This document shows positions 1 to 8,492 of a DNA stretch of 64,000 nt, in pieces. The stretch comes from Paenibacillus macquariensis (lineage in GTDB: Bacteria; Bacillota; Bacilli; Paenibacillales; Paenibacillaceae), in assembly GCF_900156375.1 (NCBI RefSeq), contig NZ_FTNK01000002.1, positions 62,001 to 126,000 of the forward strand, read 5' to 3'. Under the pieces are notes generated by a model. The model ran no database searches. It worked only from the letters and a program-made list of their open reading frames with translations, and was not told where the DNA came from. Each line of letters begins with the position of its first letter. Position 1 is the stretch's first letter. A program made the position numbers and the translations under genes.

Positions 1-944
1 ACAACTATGGGTTTGACCCCATTTTTGCTTCATTCCATTCCTATCCGGGATATTGGCTGAAGGACTCTAATGGTAAAACAACTTACGGTTCCATTCAGCC
101 TGAAACGAAACAAGCGCTTTCCACGCTGCGTGATTTTTATACCAAAGGTTTAATCGACAGGGAAATGAGCATTCGCAAGGATGCACAGGAATTGATCAAG
201 AATGGAACCTCGGGCATTTATTTTGGTGTATGGTGGTCAGGCGGGTATGGCCCGTTAGGGGATGCGATCCAGAACAACCCGAAAGCAAACTGGCAGGCTT
301 ATGCTGTACCTCTTGATATAAATGGCGAATTCACTCCACATATGGGTAACCCATCGAACCAATATCTTGTTGTTCGGAAGGGATACGAGCATCCTGAAGC
401 GGCGATTCAAATGCAAAATCTCTTGTTTCGAGATGAATCGAAATTCGATGTGAATGTTGCGATTAGTAATTATCCATTACGTTTGGTCTTTGCCTCGATG
501 GATGTAATGGATGTTACCTATAAAATGATGAAAGAGGTTTTAGCAGGCACCAAAAAGCCGGAAGACTTAAATCTCCCCGGATATAACCTATTAAAAACTG
601 ACGCTGAAAACATAAAAAAAGTTAAACTGGAGCCTTACGACAATTATGATATCCAATATTGGAACCCGAATGCGGATATAGGCGTATGGAAACGAATGTA
701 TTCTACACTAGTCGGCATATCACCATTGCAACAGCCTTATAAGAAAACATACAGCGTCACCTATTCGCAGACCAAAACCATGGAAAGAAGATGGGCTGCA
801 TTAGATAAATTGGAAAAGGAAACATTCCTCAAAATTATTATGGGTGCTGAACCTATAGATTCCTTTGATCAGTTTGTACTAGATTGGAAGAAGCAAGGCG
901 GAGATCAAATTATTGCAGAAGTAGACGAAGTTGCAAAACAGTAA
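1..944 (+). CDS. Sugar ABC transporter solute-binding lipoprotein, C-terminal part
   Basis: The frame is open from base 3 to the stop at 942-944 and has no start in the window, so the gene begins upstream; the first Met (165) is internal. The visible part (about 314 residues) has the Trp/Tyr/Gly-rich, ligand-pocket-like texture of family 1 extracellular solute-binding proteins of the LipO/YtcQ type found in Paenibacillus, including the GYWLKDSNGK and WWSGGYGPLGD stretches. It is followed by two permease genes of the LplB and LplC types, the usual order for these importers, whose shared ATPase (MsmX type) is normally encoded elsewhere. Substrate unknown, probably an oligosaccharide or uronide. 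The family assignment is by texture and context. Confidence 0.88.
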   Translation, partial: NYGFDPIFASFHSYPGYWLKDSNGKTTYGSIQPETKQALSTLRDFYTKGLIDREMSIRKDAQELIKNGTSGIYFGVWWSGGYGPLGDAIQNNPKANWQAYAVPLDINGEFTPHMGNPSNQYLVVRKGYEHPEAAIQMQNLLFRDESKFDVNVAISNYPLRLVFASMDVMDVTYKMMKEVLAGTKKPEDLNLPGYNLLKTDAENIKKVKLEPYDNYDIQYWNPNADIGVWKRMYSTLVGISPLQQPYKKTYSVTYSQTKTMERRWAALDKLEKETFLKIIMGAEPIDSFDQFVLDWKKQGGDQIIAEVDEVAKQ

Positions 945-1019
945 AGTACAGATCCCTAGAGGCGTCAGTGAAATCTGTCGCCTTTCTCTAAACAAGTGAG
1001 AATGGAAGTGATTTGCAAA

Positions 1020-1910
1020 ATGAAAACCAAGGGTTATGCCAAGCATTACTATCTCATGCTCCTACCTGGATTTATTTGGTTGACTCTTTTCAGTATCGTT
1101 CCTATGTTCGGGATCGTTATCGCTTTTCAGGACTTTAATCCTGGATTAGGCATGTTTCATTCCGAGTGGATTGGTTTGGAAAATTTCAAGTATATGTTTA
1201 CGCTTAATGATAGTAAAACGATATTTTTTAACACAATTTTTATTGCTGTAATGAAAATTATCGCGAATATGATCGTACCGCTTACCTTTGCCCTGTTGTT
1301 GAATGAATTACGCGTGATAGTTTTCAAAAGATGGATTCAGACGATTGTTTATTTGCCCCATTTTTTATCTTGGGTTATTCTTTCAGGTATTCTTTTGGAT
1401 ATCTTTTCTTATACAGGACCGATTAACGGGATCTTGTCTATGTTCGGTATTAGTCCTACTTTATTTTTTGCCAGAGCAGATTTGTTTCCCTTCATTATTG
1501 TTGGAAGCGATGTCTGGAAGGAGTTTGGATTTAACACGATTATTTTTTTGGCGGCTTTGACGGGAATCAATCCCTCTTTATATGAAGCGGCTGCGATTGA
1601 CGGTGCATCGCGCTTGCAGCGTTTGCTAAATATCACACTACCTGGAATTATTACAACGGTTATTTTGCTCTCTGTGCTCAGTCTTGGCAATGTCTTAAAT
1701 GCTGGATTCGACCAAATATTTAACCTTTATAATCCTCTTGTTTATTCAAGCGGAGATATTATTGACACCTGGGTATATCGAACCGGTTTATTGAATTTAC
1801 AGTATGGATTAGCAACGGCAATGGGACTATTAAAATCTGTTATCAGTTTTACTTTAATCACAATTTCCTATTTCTTGGCTGCTAAGTTTGCAAATTATCG
1901 TATTTTTTAA
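1020..1910 (+). CDS. Sugar ABC transporter permease, LplB type
   Basis: Integral membrane subunit of a carbohydrate importer. The protein starts with a short basic segment and a first membrane helix (YYLMLLPGFIWLTLFSIVP), then has about six hydrophobic segments and the EAA loop for ATPase contact near residues 190-210 (YEAAAIDGASRLQRLLNITL). It ends in NYRIF, a C-terminus common in LplB-type permeases. Start: ATG 1020 has a GGAAGTG ribosome site 9 bases upstream; GTG 996 and ATG 1002 in frame are possible but poorly placed. It lies 75 bases after the binding protein gene, in the same operon. Confidence 0.93.
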   Translation: MKTKGYAKHYYLMLLPGFIWLTLFSIVPMFGIVIAFQDFNPGLGMFHSEWIGLENFKYMFTLNDSKTIFFNTIFIAVMKIIANMIVPLTFALLLNELRVIVFKRWIQTIVYLPHFLSWVILSGILLDIFSYTGPINGILSMFGISPTLFFARADLFPFIIVGSDVWKEFGFNTIIFLAALTGINPSLYEAAAIDGASRLQRLLNITLPGIITTVILLSVLSLGNVLNAGFDQIFNLYNPLVYSSGDIIDTWVYRTGLLNLQYGLATAMGLLKSVISFTLITISYFLAAKFANYRIF

Positions 1911-2117
1911 TAGTTCGACGTTTGTGCCACTATGATGCTAAGGACACTCCCCCTCGGGTTATTGTGTGATGATTTAACCATTTGATAAGAGGAAAGCGGT
2001 GTCCTGCTTTTTATTGTGCAAAAATTAGCATTTTTTTGTGAACCTTGATTTAGTGTGTTTTTTCAACTTTTGTGGCAGTTACTTTCCGAATCCACGTCAA
2101 TACAAAGGAGCATTACT
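1911..2117 (+). other. Long gap between permease genes with hairpin
   Basis: The two permease genes of this transporter type usually sit almost end to end, but here 207 bases separate them. Within it AGGACAC (about 1939-1945) can pair with GTGTCCT (about 1999-2005), which is followed by GCTTTTTATT. This could be a leaky terminator or processing hairpin, or the trace of an inserted element. No coding sequence seen. Confidence 0.4.
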
Positions 2118-3002
2118 ATGGTTATAGAAAAAACATTTGGCTCCAAAGCATTTGATGTTTTCCTTATCGTGCTTCTGGGTGGCACTGCACTTTTGTGTGT
2201 ACTTCCCTTATGGTACACGCTTGTAATCTCGTTAAGTGAGAATGCGGCGGCTTCCTCAGGTCAGGTTGGATTATGGCCGGTGGGGTTTAATTTCAGTTCG
2301 TATCAAGAAATTATGGGGGACAGCAAATTTTTTAATTCGTTTTGGATTTCAATACAGCGCGTCGTATTAGGATCCAGTCTTAATTTTGTAATCATCATTC
2401 TCTTAGGCTATCCATTATCCAAAAATGCCAAAGATTTGCCCTTTCGAAATGTATTCATGTGGATTTTGGTTTTTACTATGCTGTTTAACGGCGGTTTGAT
2501 CCCTTGGTATCAAACTGTTAAATCACTCGGATTGATCAATAATATTTGGGCACTTGTGCTAGGGCAAAGCGTTCCAGTTTTTAGTGTTATTCTCGTCATT
2601 AACTATTTTCGCAATCTACCTAAGGAGATAGAAGAGGCGGCGTTAGTGGATGGAGCGGGCCCATGGTATATGCTTGTTAAAATTTTTATTCCTCTGGCTG
2701 TTCCGGTGCTTGCTACGGTTACTTTATTTAGTATAGTCTATCATTGGAACGAGTTTTTTAACGGTCTTGTGCTGATGTCCAATGCCGATCATTATCCGCT
2801 GCAAACCTACATTCAGCAATTGGTCGTCATCATTGATGCGCAAACCATGACTGCAGAACAAATCCAAAAGATGAGTGAGCTTTCTAATCAGACATTGAAC
2901 GCAGCCAAAATCTTTATTGCGATGATTCCCATTTTAGTTATTTATCCATTTTTGCAAAGATTCTTTATCAATGGGATTACGTTAGGATCTGTAAAGGAAT
3001 AA
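2118..3002 (+). CDS. Carbohydrate ABC transporter permease, LplC/YtcP type
   Basis: Second membrane subunit of the importer. The start chosen is ATG 2118 (MVIEKTFGSKAF), with AAAGGAG 7 bases upstream; the longer reading from 2055 is not supported. Six hydrophobic segments are visible, the EAA loop is at about residues 185-205 (EEAALVDGAGPWYMLVKIFI), and the protein ends GITLGSVKE, typical of this family (substrate-independent C-terminal GxVKG/E). A conserved periplasmic-side NHTLNAAK-like region (SNQTLNAAKIFIAMIP) is also present, as in LplC proteins. It pairs with the LplB-type permease upstream. Confidence 0.94.
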   Translation: MVIEKTFGSKAFDVFLIVLLGGTALLCVLPLWYTLVISLSENAAASSGQVGLWPVGFNFSSYQEIMGDSKFFNSFWISIQRVVLGSSLNFVIIILLGYPLSKNAKDLPFRNVFMWILVFTMLFNGGLIPWYQTVKSLGLINNIWALVLGQSVPVFSVILVINYFRNLPKEIEEAALVDGAGPWYMLVKIFIPLAVPVLATVTLFSIVYHWNEFFNGLVLMSNADHYPLQTYIQQLVVIIDAQTMTAEQIQKMSELSNQTLNAAKIFIAMIPILVIYPFLQRFFINGITLGSVKE

Positions 3003-3109
3003 TCAGTATTCTTCTAAGTCCTCTGATTATGGTTGATGGCTCGTCTTCAACACAAACGTTAACATTGGCTTATATCTGCGTTAGTCAATATACAACGGAT
3101 TGACAATAC

Positions 3110-3165
3110 ACAATGAAAGCGATGGTTAAGGCTACTTTTTCATCTGTCATCGTTTTCATTCACAT
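3110..3165 (+). terminator. Candidate terminator after the sugar transporter genes
   Basis: ATGAAAGCGATG (about 3113-3124) pairs with CATCGTTTTCAT (about 3149-3160) across a loop of about 24 bases that contains a run of five T. The stem is imperfect and there is no T tract behind it, so the call is weak. Confidence 0.4.
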
Positions 3166-3222
3166 GCAGAAGTTTGAGGATACATTTAATGTAGATTAAT
3201 AATCGGACAAAGGAGATACAGT

Positions 3223-4629
3223 ATGCTACCATCACTCACATTTCTTAAACGTCAATTAGAGGGAATTCTGCGTAATAAATTCGAGCAGGGGCATCAAACC
3301 TCGGGTTATTTAGCCAAGCTGGAACAGCTACCCGCAAGCTATGATGCCTATCTGGAATTCGCTCATAGTTTGGCTGCTATTCCAATGAGGGACAATTGGT
3401 CTTACTATGAGCCGAATGATTTAGAGGAGATATGGCGGGAATGTGATCCAGCTCGACCTCTCGGCCAGGTCGGAATCCTAAATCTGAAGGACAGTTCCAA
3501 GCGGGTAGAGGCAGCATTCCTCGCTTCAGTCTGCGGTTCAATGCTGGGCAAACCGATCGAGGTAAACCCCAGCTTGTCGGAATTGCGTCAAGCGCTAACT
3601 TCCGTAGGGGAATGGCCACTGAACGATTACATTTCTGATGAAATGCTCCATGCGTTGGATCGGCGTCATTGGTCTTGGTTTGAGACGACTCGGGGGCGAA
3701 TCCGTTATGCAGCACCCGACGACGATATCAATTACACATTAATGGGAATGATTGTGCTAGAGCAATTTGGCGAAGGTTTTACGAAAAGAAATTTAAGAGA
3801 TTTATGGATAAATCATCTTCCGATAAGTACAACTTGGGGTCCAGAGAGGGCCATCTTGCTTCGATCTGGGATTAGCTATTTGGAGCATGATAGGGACATA
3901 TTCAATCATTCTGAAATAGAGGCTTGGCCCGACTTCATGGTACAGGATACGGAACTATGCGGGGCAGCGATTCGCGCAGATGCTTACGGCTATGCCTGCC
4001 CCGGTCAACCAGCTCTTGCCGCTGAATTAGCATGGCGGGATGCAAGTTTTACACATCGCCGGACCGGTATCTACGCCACGATGTTCACTGCCGCTGCGAT
4101 TGCTGTCGCGCAGGTGCTGCGCGATCCGATTGAAATAATTAGTACTGCACTGCAATTCGTACCTAGAAGGAGCCGATTCTATGAGATTACTCAGGATTGT
4201 CTGCAGTTGGTCGCGAATGCAGATAACTGGCTGGAAGCCTATCAGAGCATTAACAATAAGTATGCGAATTATTTCCACTGTCAGGTTTATCAGGAAGTAG
4301 GTACCTTAATTAATACATTTCGCTTTGCAGACAATGTTGGCGATGGGATATGCAAGCAGGTGATGCAAGGCAACGATACGGACAGCTTTGGGGCAACAGT
4401 TGGCTCTCTGCTCGGAGTTTATTTCGGTTCTGATGGCTTGGAAACAAGATGGCTTAAGCCTTTCCAGGACCGGATTCATACGGGGCTATCTAATTTTCAT
4501 GAGCAGAAACTTTCCCGTTTGGCTAAACGAATGGGGCGTTTGCCAGAGCTGCTGCACACAGGCCAACATCGGATTCAACCCAGCGAACTCTATGTGAGCG
4601 AGAACACGGATTTCGGCTTTAAAATTTGA
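3223..4629 (+). CDS. ADP-ribosylglycohydrolase family protein
   Basis: Predicted hydrolase of the DraG/ARH fold, which removes ADP-ribose or related groups using two Mg ions. Seen: an early metal-ligand-like cluster DDDINYT at about residues 166-172 and the family C-terminal signature GNDTDSFGATVGSLLG (about 385-400), equivalent to the GxDTDT motif that binds the second metal. Start ATG 3223 follows AAAGGAG at 3211. The long N-terminal segment (about 100 residues before the domain) is typical of the Paenibacillus versions, which commonly sit next to LplB/LplC-type sugar transporters, as here; they may act on an imported glycoside or N-ribosyl compound. The last point is inference. Confidence 0.9.
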   Translation: MLPSLTFLKRQLEGILRNKFEQGHQTSGYLAKLEQLPASYDAYLEFAHSLAAIPMRDNWSYYEPNDLEEIWRECDPARPLGQVGILNLKDSSKRVEAAFLASVCGSMLGKPIEVNPSLSELRQALTSVGEWPLNDYISDEMLHALDRRHWSWFETTRGRIRYAAPDDDINYTLMGMIVLEQFGEGFTKRNLRDLWINHLPISTTWGPERAILLRSGISYLEHDRDIFNHSEIEAWPDFMVQDTELCGAAIRADAYGYACPGQPALAAELAWRDASFTHRRTGIYATMFTAAAIAVAQVLRDPIEIISTALQFVPRRSRFYEITQDCLQLVANADNWLEAYQSINNKYANYFHCQVYQEVGTLINTFRFADNVGDGICKQVMQGNDTDSFGATVGSLLGVYFGSDGLETRWLKPFQDRIHTGLSNFHEQKLSRLAKRMGRLPELLHTGQHRIQPSELYVSENTDFGFKI

Positions 4630-4659
4630 TTTCATCAAAAAAATGTTTAAAGTCTCGGA

Positions 4660-4716
4660 ATAGGTTTGCGTTGTGCTAGAAACCATGAAGAGGTCTCTAG
4701 CACAACGCAAACCTAT
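4660..4716. repeat. Perfect 21-bp inverted repeat at transposase remnant
   Basis: Positions 4660-4680 are the exact reverse complement of 4696-4716, separated by 15 bases. The right arm is part of the transposase remnant reading frame (residues SLAQRKPM region); the left arm is an inverted copy of it. This looks like a fold-back duplication scar at the broken end of the insertion sequence, not a regulatory hairpin. Confidence 0.9.
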
Positions 4717-4975
4717 GATTCTTATCAGTGATCAAGGTAGTCATTTTACGAGCCCACAGTTTATTGATCTGCTGAAGAAACATGAGGTGCGAATTAGCAT
4801 GGATGGCAAAGGGCGTGCAAAGGACAACATCGTTATTGAAAGCTTATGGCGTAGTTGAAAGTACAATGAAATCTATCTGAACGATTACAGTAGTCCACGA
4901 GAGACCCGACAAACTTGTTTGGTATCATGGAAGTATCGATCAACCATGCAAACAAAGAAAGGTGCGTAACTCTAT
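4673..4975 (+). pseudogene. IS3-family transposase (OrfB) C-terminal remnant
   Basis: The readable frame contains the DDE core around the second Asp (MILISDQGSHFTSPQF), then VRISMDGKGRAKDNIVIESLWRS with the catalytic Glu. An in-frame TGA stop (4856-4858) interrupts it, after which the same frame continues KYNEIYLNDYSSPRETRQ, the usual end region of IS150/IS3-type OrfB. The N-terminal two thirds and OrfA are gone, and the left end is the inverted repeat described separately. A dead relic. Confidence 0.88.
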
Positions 4976-5036
4976 GGTATGAAAACGTTCCGTTCCGTTT
5001 CGGAACAGTCTCCTTTTTCCAAAGGAGAGTATGAGG

Positions 5037-5088
5037 AAGATCACATGGTTCTCATGAGTTAATGAGGGCTTTGTGATCTTTTTTTAAA
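5037..5088 (+). terminator. Rho-independent terminator
   Basis: GATCACA at about 5039 pairs with TGTGATC at about 5073, with additional pairing inside the stem, followed by seven T. It lies between the transposase remnant and the convergent recombinase remnant. Confidence 0.65.
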
Positions 5089-5092
5089 AATT

Positions 5093-5412
5093 TTAGTGCA
5101 TCGCCATTGCTAATGCTGAAGAAACTTTGGAGCTGTATTCCAAATGAGAATAAGTGTTAGATGTCGTGGAATAATTGCTATGTCCTAACCATTCTTGAAT
5201 TTCTTTCATGCTAATTCCGTTTACAAGCAAAAGGTTGGCACAGCTATGACGAAGATTATGATAACTGATTCGATGCAGTCCGTGTATTTTTAACGTTCTT
5301 GTAAAGTTTTCTGTTATATAGCCTGGTTTTATACGTTGTCCTACCTTGTCACTGTTATCGTGTAGAAAAACCCGTAAGTAAGATTCATAACAGATTAAAT
5401 GTCCGTTTATTT
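5093..5412 (-). pseudogene. Tyrosine recombinase (phage/ICE-type integrase) C-terminal remnant
   Basis: On the minus strand an open frame of about 105 residues ends at 5093. It carries the catalytic C-terminal motifs of a tyrosine recombinase: HNLRHSCANLL (box with Arg and His), WLGHSNYSTTSNTYSH (third box His/Gly and the nucleophile Tyr) and the linker RIKPGYITENFTRTLK. There is no start codon and no N-terminal or core-binding domain; the frame begins abruptly at a junction with the MFS remnant. The sequence resembles Tn916/phage-type integrases and not integron IntI. It may mark an integration event at the edge of the cassette array. Confidence 0.85.
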
Positions 5413-5649
5413 AGTAACAGTCTTTAACCATTTTATTCGGACGAAGATGCATAAAAACGCCAGAAGAGCAAAAAGGATGCCACCCCAAATGATATTGTAT
5501 ATTCCAAGACCAGCTAAAATCCAGCCTCCGAAGGCTGTTCCCAGTGAGACCCCCATATTTGAAAAAGAGACATACAGGCTGTTTGAAAATTCAGGGGCTT
5601 CAGGTCCTGTACCAGTGATACTCGTTTGAACATGACAAGGACCTGACAA
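5407..5649 (-). pseudogene. MFS transporter C-terminal remnant
   Basis: About 80 residues on the minus strand: EAPEFSNSLYVSFSNMGVSLG, then GGWILAGLGIYNIIWGGILF and a last membrane helix ending in RIKWLK. This is the end of an AraJ/YdhP-type drug or sugar efflux MFS protein (the usual length is about 390-400). The N-terminal ten helices are missing, so it is non-functional. Its stop lies against the recombinase remnant. Confidence 0.82.
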
Positions 5650-5849
5650 TGCCTTATATGCGGAGAATTAGGTATCGAATATTCTAAATTAGAATGTATT
5701 TCTTTAAGACAGGCTGATCTCTATAGGGTTGCCTTTTTCTATATCTTAACAATATTCAAAGCATTTGTATGATCAGAATCTTAGTGTTCATTGCCAGATG
5801 GTTAAACTAATCCTAGTACCCAAATCCAACCGAAAAGAGGTGATGCCCC

Positions 5850-6009
5850 ATGACAACTCAAAAATTACCCGATAGATTAGCCAAGGAAAATCACCATCTT
5901 TGTTACACCACGCTCATAATCCGGTGGACTGGTTCCATTGGTCGGAAGAAGCTTTTGACAAATCTAAGCAGGAGAATAAACCTGTTTTCTTATCTATTGG
6001 GTATAGCTA
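5850..6009 (+). pseudogene. YyaL-type thioredoxin-domain protein, N-terminal remnant
   Basis: The start ATG 5850 follows AAAGAGGTGATG. The product begins [13 protein letters not shown] and, after a single-base loss in the A run near 5884, continues in another frame as [17 protein letters not shown] then [21 protein letters not shown] before a stop at 6007. This is the conserved N-terminus of the large (about 680 residue) DUF255/YyaL proteins and stops exactly before their CHWCH motif. Frameshifted and truncated: a relic. Confidence 0.88.
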
Positions 6010-6296
6010 GTTATTGATTCACACGTACCTGTCATTGAAGGGATGTTCGCGTCAATCTTTATTTTATTGAAGCTTCTGCTATTAGTAGCGGGAGCTTTTT
6101 GCTTAAAGAATAGAATTATTGTGCATCATATTGTTTCTATTTTATAGTAAAATTAGATTATAGTTCATATAGACTATTTCCAATGAAGGCTTGTTCGCAT
6201 ATTCATTTGTATTCTGTAATTTCACGAACTTCGTGAATATTACATTAGACGAAATTCTACTAAGAATGATTGAATATAAATGATAAATAAGAATAT
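6010..6296. other. Intergenic stretch with a terminator-like hairpin
   Basis: AGCTTCTGCTA (about 6070) pairs with TAGCGGGAGCT (about 6085), followed by TTTTTG: a plausible terminator at 6067-6103. The rest is AT-rich; short minus-strand frames (6142-6524) show no recognisable protein and no convincing ribosome site. Confidence 0.5.
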
Positions 6297-6662
6297 TAGA
6301 ACAGTAACGCTTCAACATATCCAACAGATTCTTTAGATAATCCAATTGTATTCATTGAAGGGGAAGAACTTAATAAGATTATTTATGGAAATAGCATTCA
6401 ATTTATATGGGCAGTTTTTTCTGGAATAAAGAAGGAAATAGAGATGGATGTTAATAATCTGAGTATTGAACCATTTGCAAATGGGAACCCAAATTTTTGG
6501 ATTCCTGAACCTCAAATACAGCATCCACTATCTGAGATAGAAATTGTTTGCTGGGATAGTACCTCAACTTTATGTTTGAGTAAAGATAAAGAAATGGGAA
6601 ATAGATTTAAAAACTGTTTTACAGATGCTAGGGATTTAAAAGAATATAATCAAGAAGTTTGA
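6297..6662 (+). pseudogene. Hypothetical cassette protein lacking a clear start
   Basis: An open frame of about 121 residues runs from a stop at 6294 to TGA 6660-6662, but the only Met is at 6444, in the middle of what reads as continuous protein (IVFIEGEELNKIIYG, then WAVFSGIKKEIE, then CWDSTSTLCLSKDKEMGNRF and ARDLKEYNQEV). The acidic, Trp-containing end resembles small Bacillus proteins of unknown function. The 5' end appears lost, or translation starts at Met 6444 giving 72 residues. It is followed directly by the first attC-like repeat, so it is probably a decayed first cassette. Function unknown. Confidence 0.5.
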
Positions 6663-6753
6663 ATGACTTATCACTAAATAACTAGAACTAATTACATACA
6701 CAACTAAGGAGATTAATGGAAAGCGTAGGAAGTTCGAAGAGGTCGTGAACATC

Positions 6754-6912
6754 GGCTAACAATGCATTCCTACTGCGGGTATTCTCCCTTGTTCGCCATG
6801 AGGGATATCAGAAAAGTTAATTCAAGCGATACATTAAACCAGCTAAGTCTGACGACACGTTCTCTTCGCTCACTTAAGCTGCTTGAACGTCAGGAATACA
6901 ACAACGTTAGCT
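6754..6912 (+). repeat. attC-like site 1 (class A)
   Basis: Left core GGCTAAC (6754-6760), right core GTTAGCT (6906-6912). The outer arms CTAACAATGCATTCCT and GGAATACAACAACGTTAG pair imperfectly. Inside are the shared blocks CTGCGGGTATT, CCCTTG and CTGACGAC, and an inner stem CAGCTAAGT / ACTTAAGCTG. Just left of it GTCGTGAAC resembles the right end of a class B site, so an older site may have been partly replaced. Confidence 0.72.
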
Positions 6913-6943
6913 GAAATTACGAAGATATTTATGGAGGTATAAC

Positions 6944-7675
6944 ATGAAGCAGAATCTTTATGACAACCCAGAGTTCTTTATGATGTATAAGAACTTAAGA
7001 GAAACGAGAATCACATACAATGACTTTATTGAACAACCTGCAATAAGAAAATTATTTCCAGTTCTTAAGGATCTACAAGTATTAGATTTGGGATGCGGCT
7101 TTGGTGAACAGGCAAATTACATTATCGATAACGGAGCAACTCATGTTATAGGTGTAGATATTTCAGAGAAGATGTTAGATATGGCAAGAAAACGTTCTCG
7201 AATTCATTATCTGCATAGTTCCATGGAAGAAATTGATTTCAATAATAATGAATTTGATTTGGTAGTCAGTTCATTAGCCTTTCATTATATTGAGGATTAT
7301 AATTTATTAATTAGTAGGATTGCAAAATGGATTAAACCAAATGGTTACTTGGTGTTTTCTACAGAGCATCCTATTGTATTGTCAAATAAGAGTAAAGAAG
7401 GATGGATTAAAGATTCCAATAACAATATACTTCATTGGCCTATTGATAATTATGGAGAAGAAGGACTCAGAACACAGTTTTGGGGAATCGATGGAGTAAT
7501 AAAATACCACAGAAAACTCTCAACTTTACTTAATGTATTGATACAAAATGGGCTAGCTGTTCAAGAAATTGTTGAACCTGAATCAATTCCAGAGGGTCTT
7601 GAGAAGATGCCCAAATTAAAAAATGAAAGAAAGAGACCATCTTTTATATTAATTAAGGCAAAAAGAATTATGTAG
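6944..7675 (+). CDS. Class I SAM-dependent methyltransferase (cassette a)
   Basis: A 243-residue methyltransferase with motif I VLDLGCGFGEQANYI at about residues 47-61, the acidic ribose-binding residue in VIGVDISEKML, motif IV-like FDLVVSSLAFHYI and a post-motif stretch NGYLVFSTEHPI. This matches the UbiE/BioC-like group that methylates small molecules; substrate unknown. Start ATG 6944 follows TATGGAGG with good spacing. It sits 32 bases after attC-like site 1 and 18 bases before site 2, a complete one-gene cassette (6907-7861). Confidence 0.93.
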   Translation: MKQNLYDNPEFFMMYKNLRETRITYNDFIEQPAIRKLFPVLKDLQVLDLGCGFGEQANYIIDNGATHVIGVDISEKMLDMARKRSRIHYLHSSMEEIDFNNNEFDLVVSSLAFHYIEDYNLLISRIAKWIKPNGYLVFSTEHPIVLSNKSKEGWIKDSNNNILHWPIDNYGEEGLRTQFWGIDGVIKYHRKLSTLLNVLIQNGLAVQEIVEPESIPEGLEKMPKLKNERKRPSFILIKAKRIM

Positions 7676-7693
7676 GTAAATCAATGTAACATC

Positions 7694-7867
7694 ATCTAAC
7701 AAAGTTTTTTCGCTGCGGGGTGAAGCCCTTGGTCCGACCAAAGTTTATGGAGTGAATTCGTTAGAAGTAACTCAGTTTCATAGAAGATAATCAGTCGGAC
7801 ACATCCATTCCCCTAAGTTAAGAGCTATCTAAGGGGAATGGACGTCGTGAACACTGAAATGTTATGC
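7694..7867 (+). repeat. attC-like site 2 (class B)
   Basis: Left core ATCTAAC (7694-7700), right core GTTATGC (7861-7867). It shares CTGCGGGG and CCCTTGGTC with its relatives. The inner stem is perfect: CCATTCCCCT (7805-7814) with AGGGGAATGG (7832-7841), then CGTCGTGAAC near the right end, the class B signature. Confidence 0.75.
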
Positions 7868-7895
7868 GAAATACTAGCAAGGTTGGTGAAGTCAA

Positions 7896-8264
7896 ATGAA
7901 ATCAATAAACATTCCAGATCTTTATGAACTTGAATATTTATTTGAGTGTAATGCTCAAGTAACTGATGAAGAAGTTGGTTGGTATTACTCAGGAGTTTCC
8001 TTTGTTTTGGAGAGAGATTTAATGGGAATTGAGTTTTACCTTATCCCCGCAATTAGAAGTGGATCTATAAGAATTAGTATCAATAGAGACACCATAATAG
8101 ATATTGATTTAGAAAATATCATTGAAATTACAATCAAAAGAGACAATCAAACTGAAGTAATCGAAATGAATTTTGATCAAGACAACTTTGTACAACCGTT
8201 AATAGTACAGACTAAACCAATTATTAAAGCAAAATGGGGAACTTTAAGAGAACTAAATCTCTAG
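7896..8264 (+). CDS. Hypothetical protein (cassette b)
   Basis: 122 residues, acidic, no signal peptide or membrane segment, no family recognised. It has alternating hydrophobic strands (GIEFYLIPAI, GSIRISINRD, NIIEITIKRD) that suggest a small beta-rich cytoplasmic protein. Start ATG 7896 follows AAGGTTGGTG. The gene fills cassette 7862-8441, whose two ends are matching inverted sequences (13 of 14 bases: TTATGCGAAATACT at 7862 and its complement ending at 8294), the best-preserved cassette boundary pair in the array. Confidence 0.78.
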   Translation: MKSINIPDLYELEYLFECNAQVTDEEVGWYYSGVSFVLERDLMGIEFYLIPAIRSGSIRISINRDTIIDIDLENIIEITIKRDNQTEVIEMNFDQDNFVQPLIVQTKPIIKAKWGTLRELNL

Positions 8265-8288
8265 TAGATCTATGATGGCTAGTACTTC

Positions 8289-8447
8289 GCATAACAGCAC
8301 ATTCCTACTGCGGGTATTAGCCCTTGATCACCAAGAGGGATATCGGAGAAGTCGAATCAGGCGATACATTCCACCAGCTAAGTCTGACGACCCGTTCCCT
8401 TTGGTCACTTAAGCTGTTTGAACGTCAGGAGTGAGGAAGCGTCAGGC
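8289..8447 (+). repeat. attC-like site 3 (class A)
   Basis: Left core GCATAAC (8289-8295); the right core is degenerate, GTCAGGC (8441-8447), probably from GTTAGGC. Interior nearly identical to site 1: CTGCGGGTATT, CCCTTG, GAGGGATATC, and the stem CAGCTAAGT / ACTTAAGCTG. Confidence 0.72.
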
Positions 8448-8492
8448 AAAACGACCAGAAGCAAGTCAAGGAAAGGAGAATAAGAGAAGAAG

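Noticed and set aside
5093..5412. The tyrosine recombinase relic as the missing integron integrase
   Set aside because: Its motifs resemble Tn916/phage integrases; no IntI-specific extra helix region is preserved, and the fragment is too short to say more.
6142..6524. Two minus-strand frames as genes
   Set aside because: No ribosome site, no recognisable protein, very AT-rich; they overlap a plus-strand frame with better protein texture.
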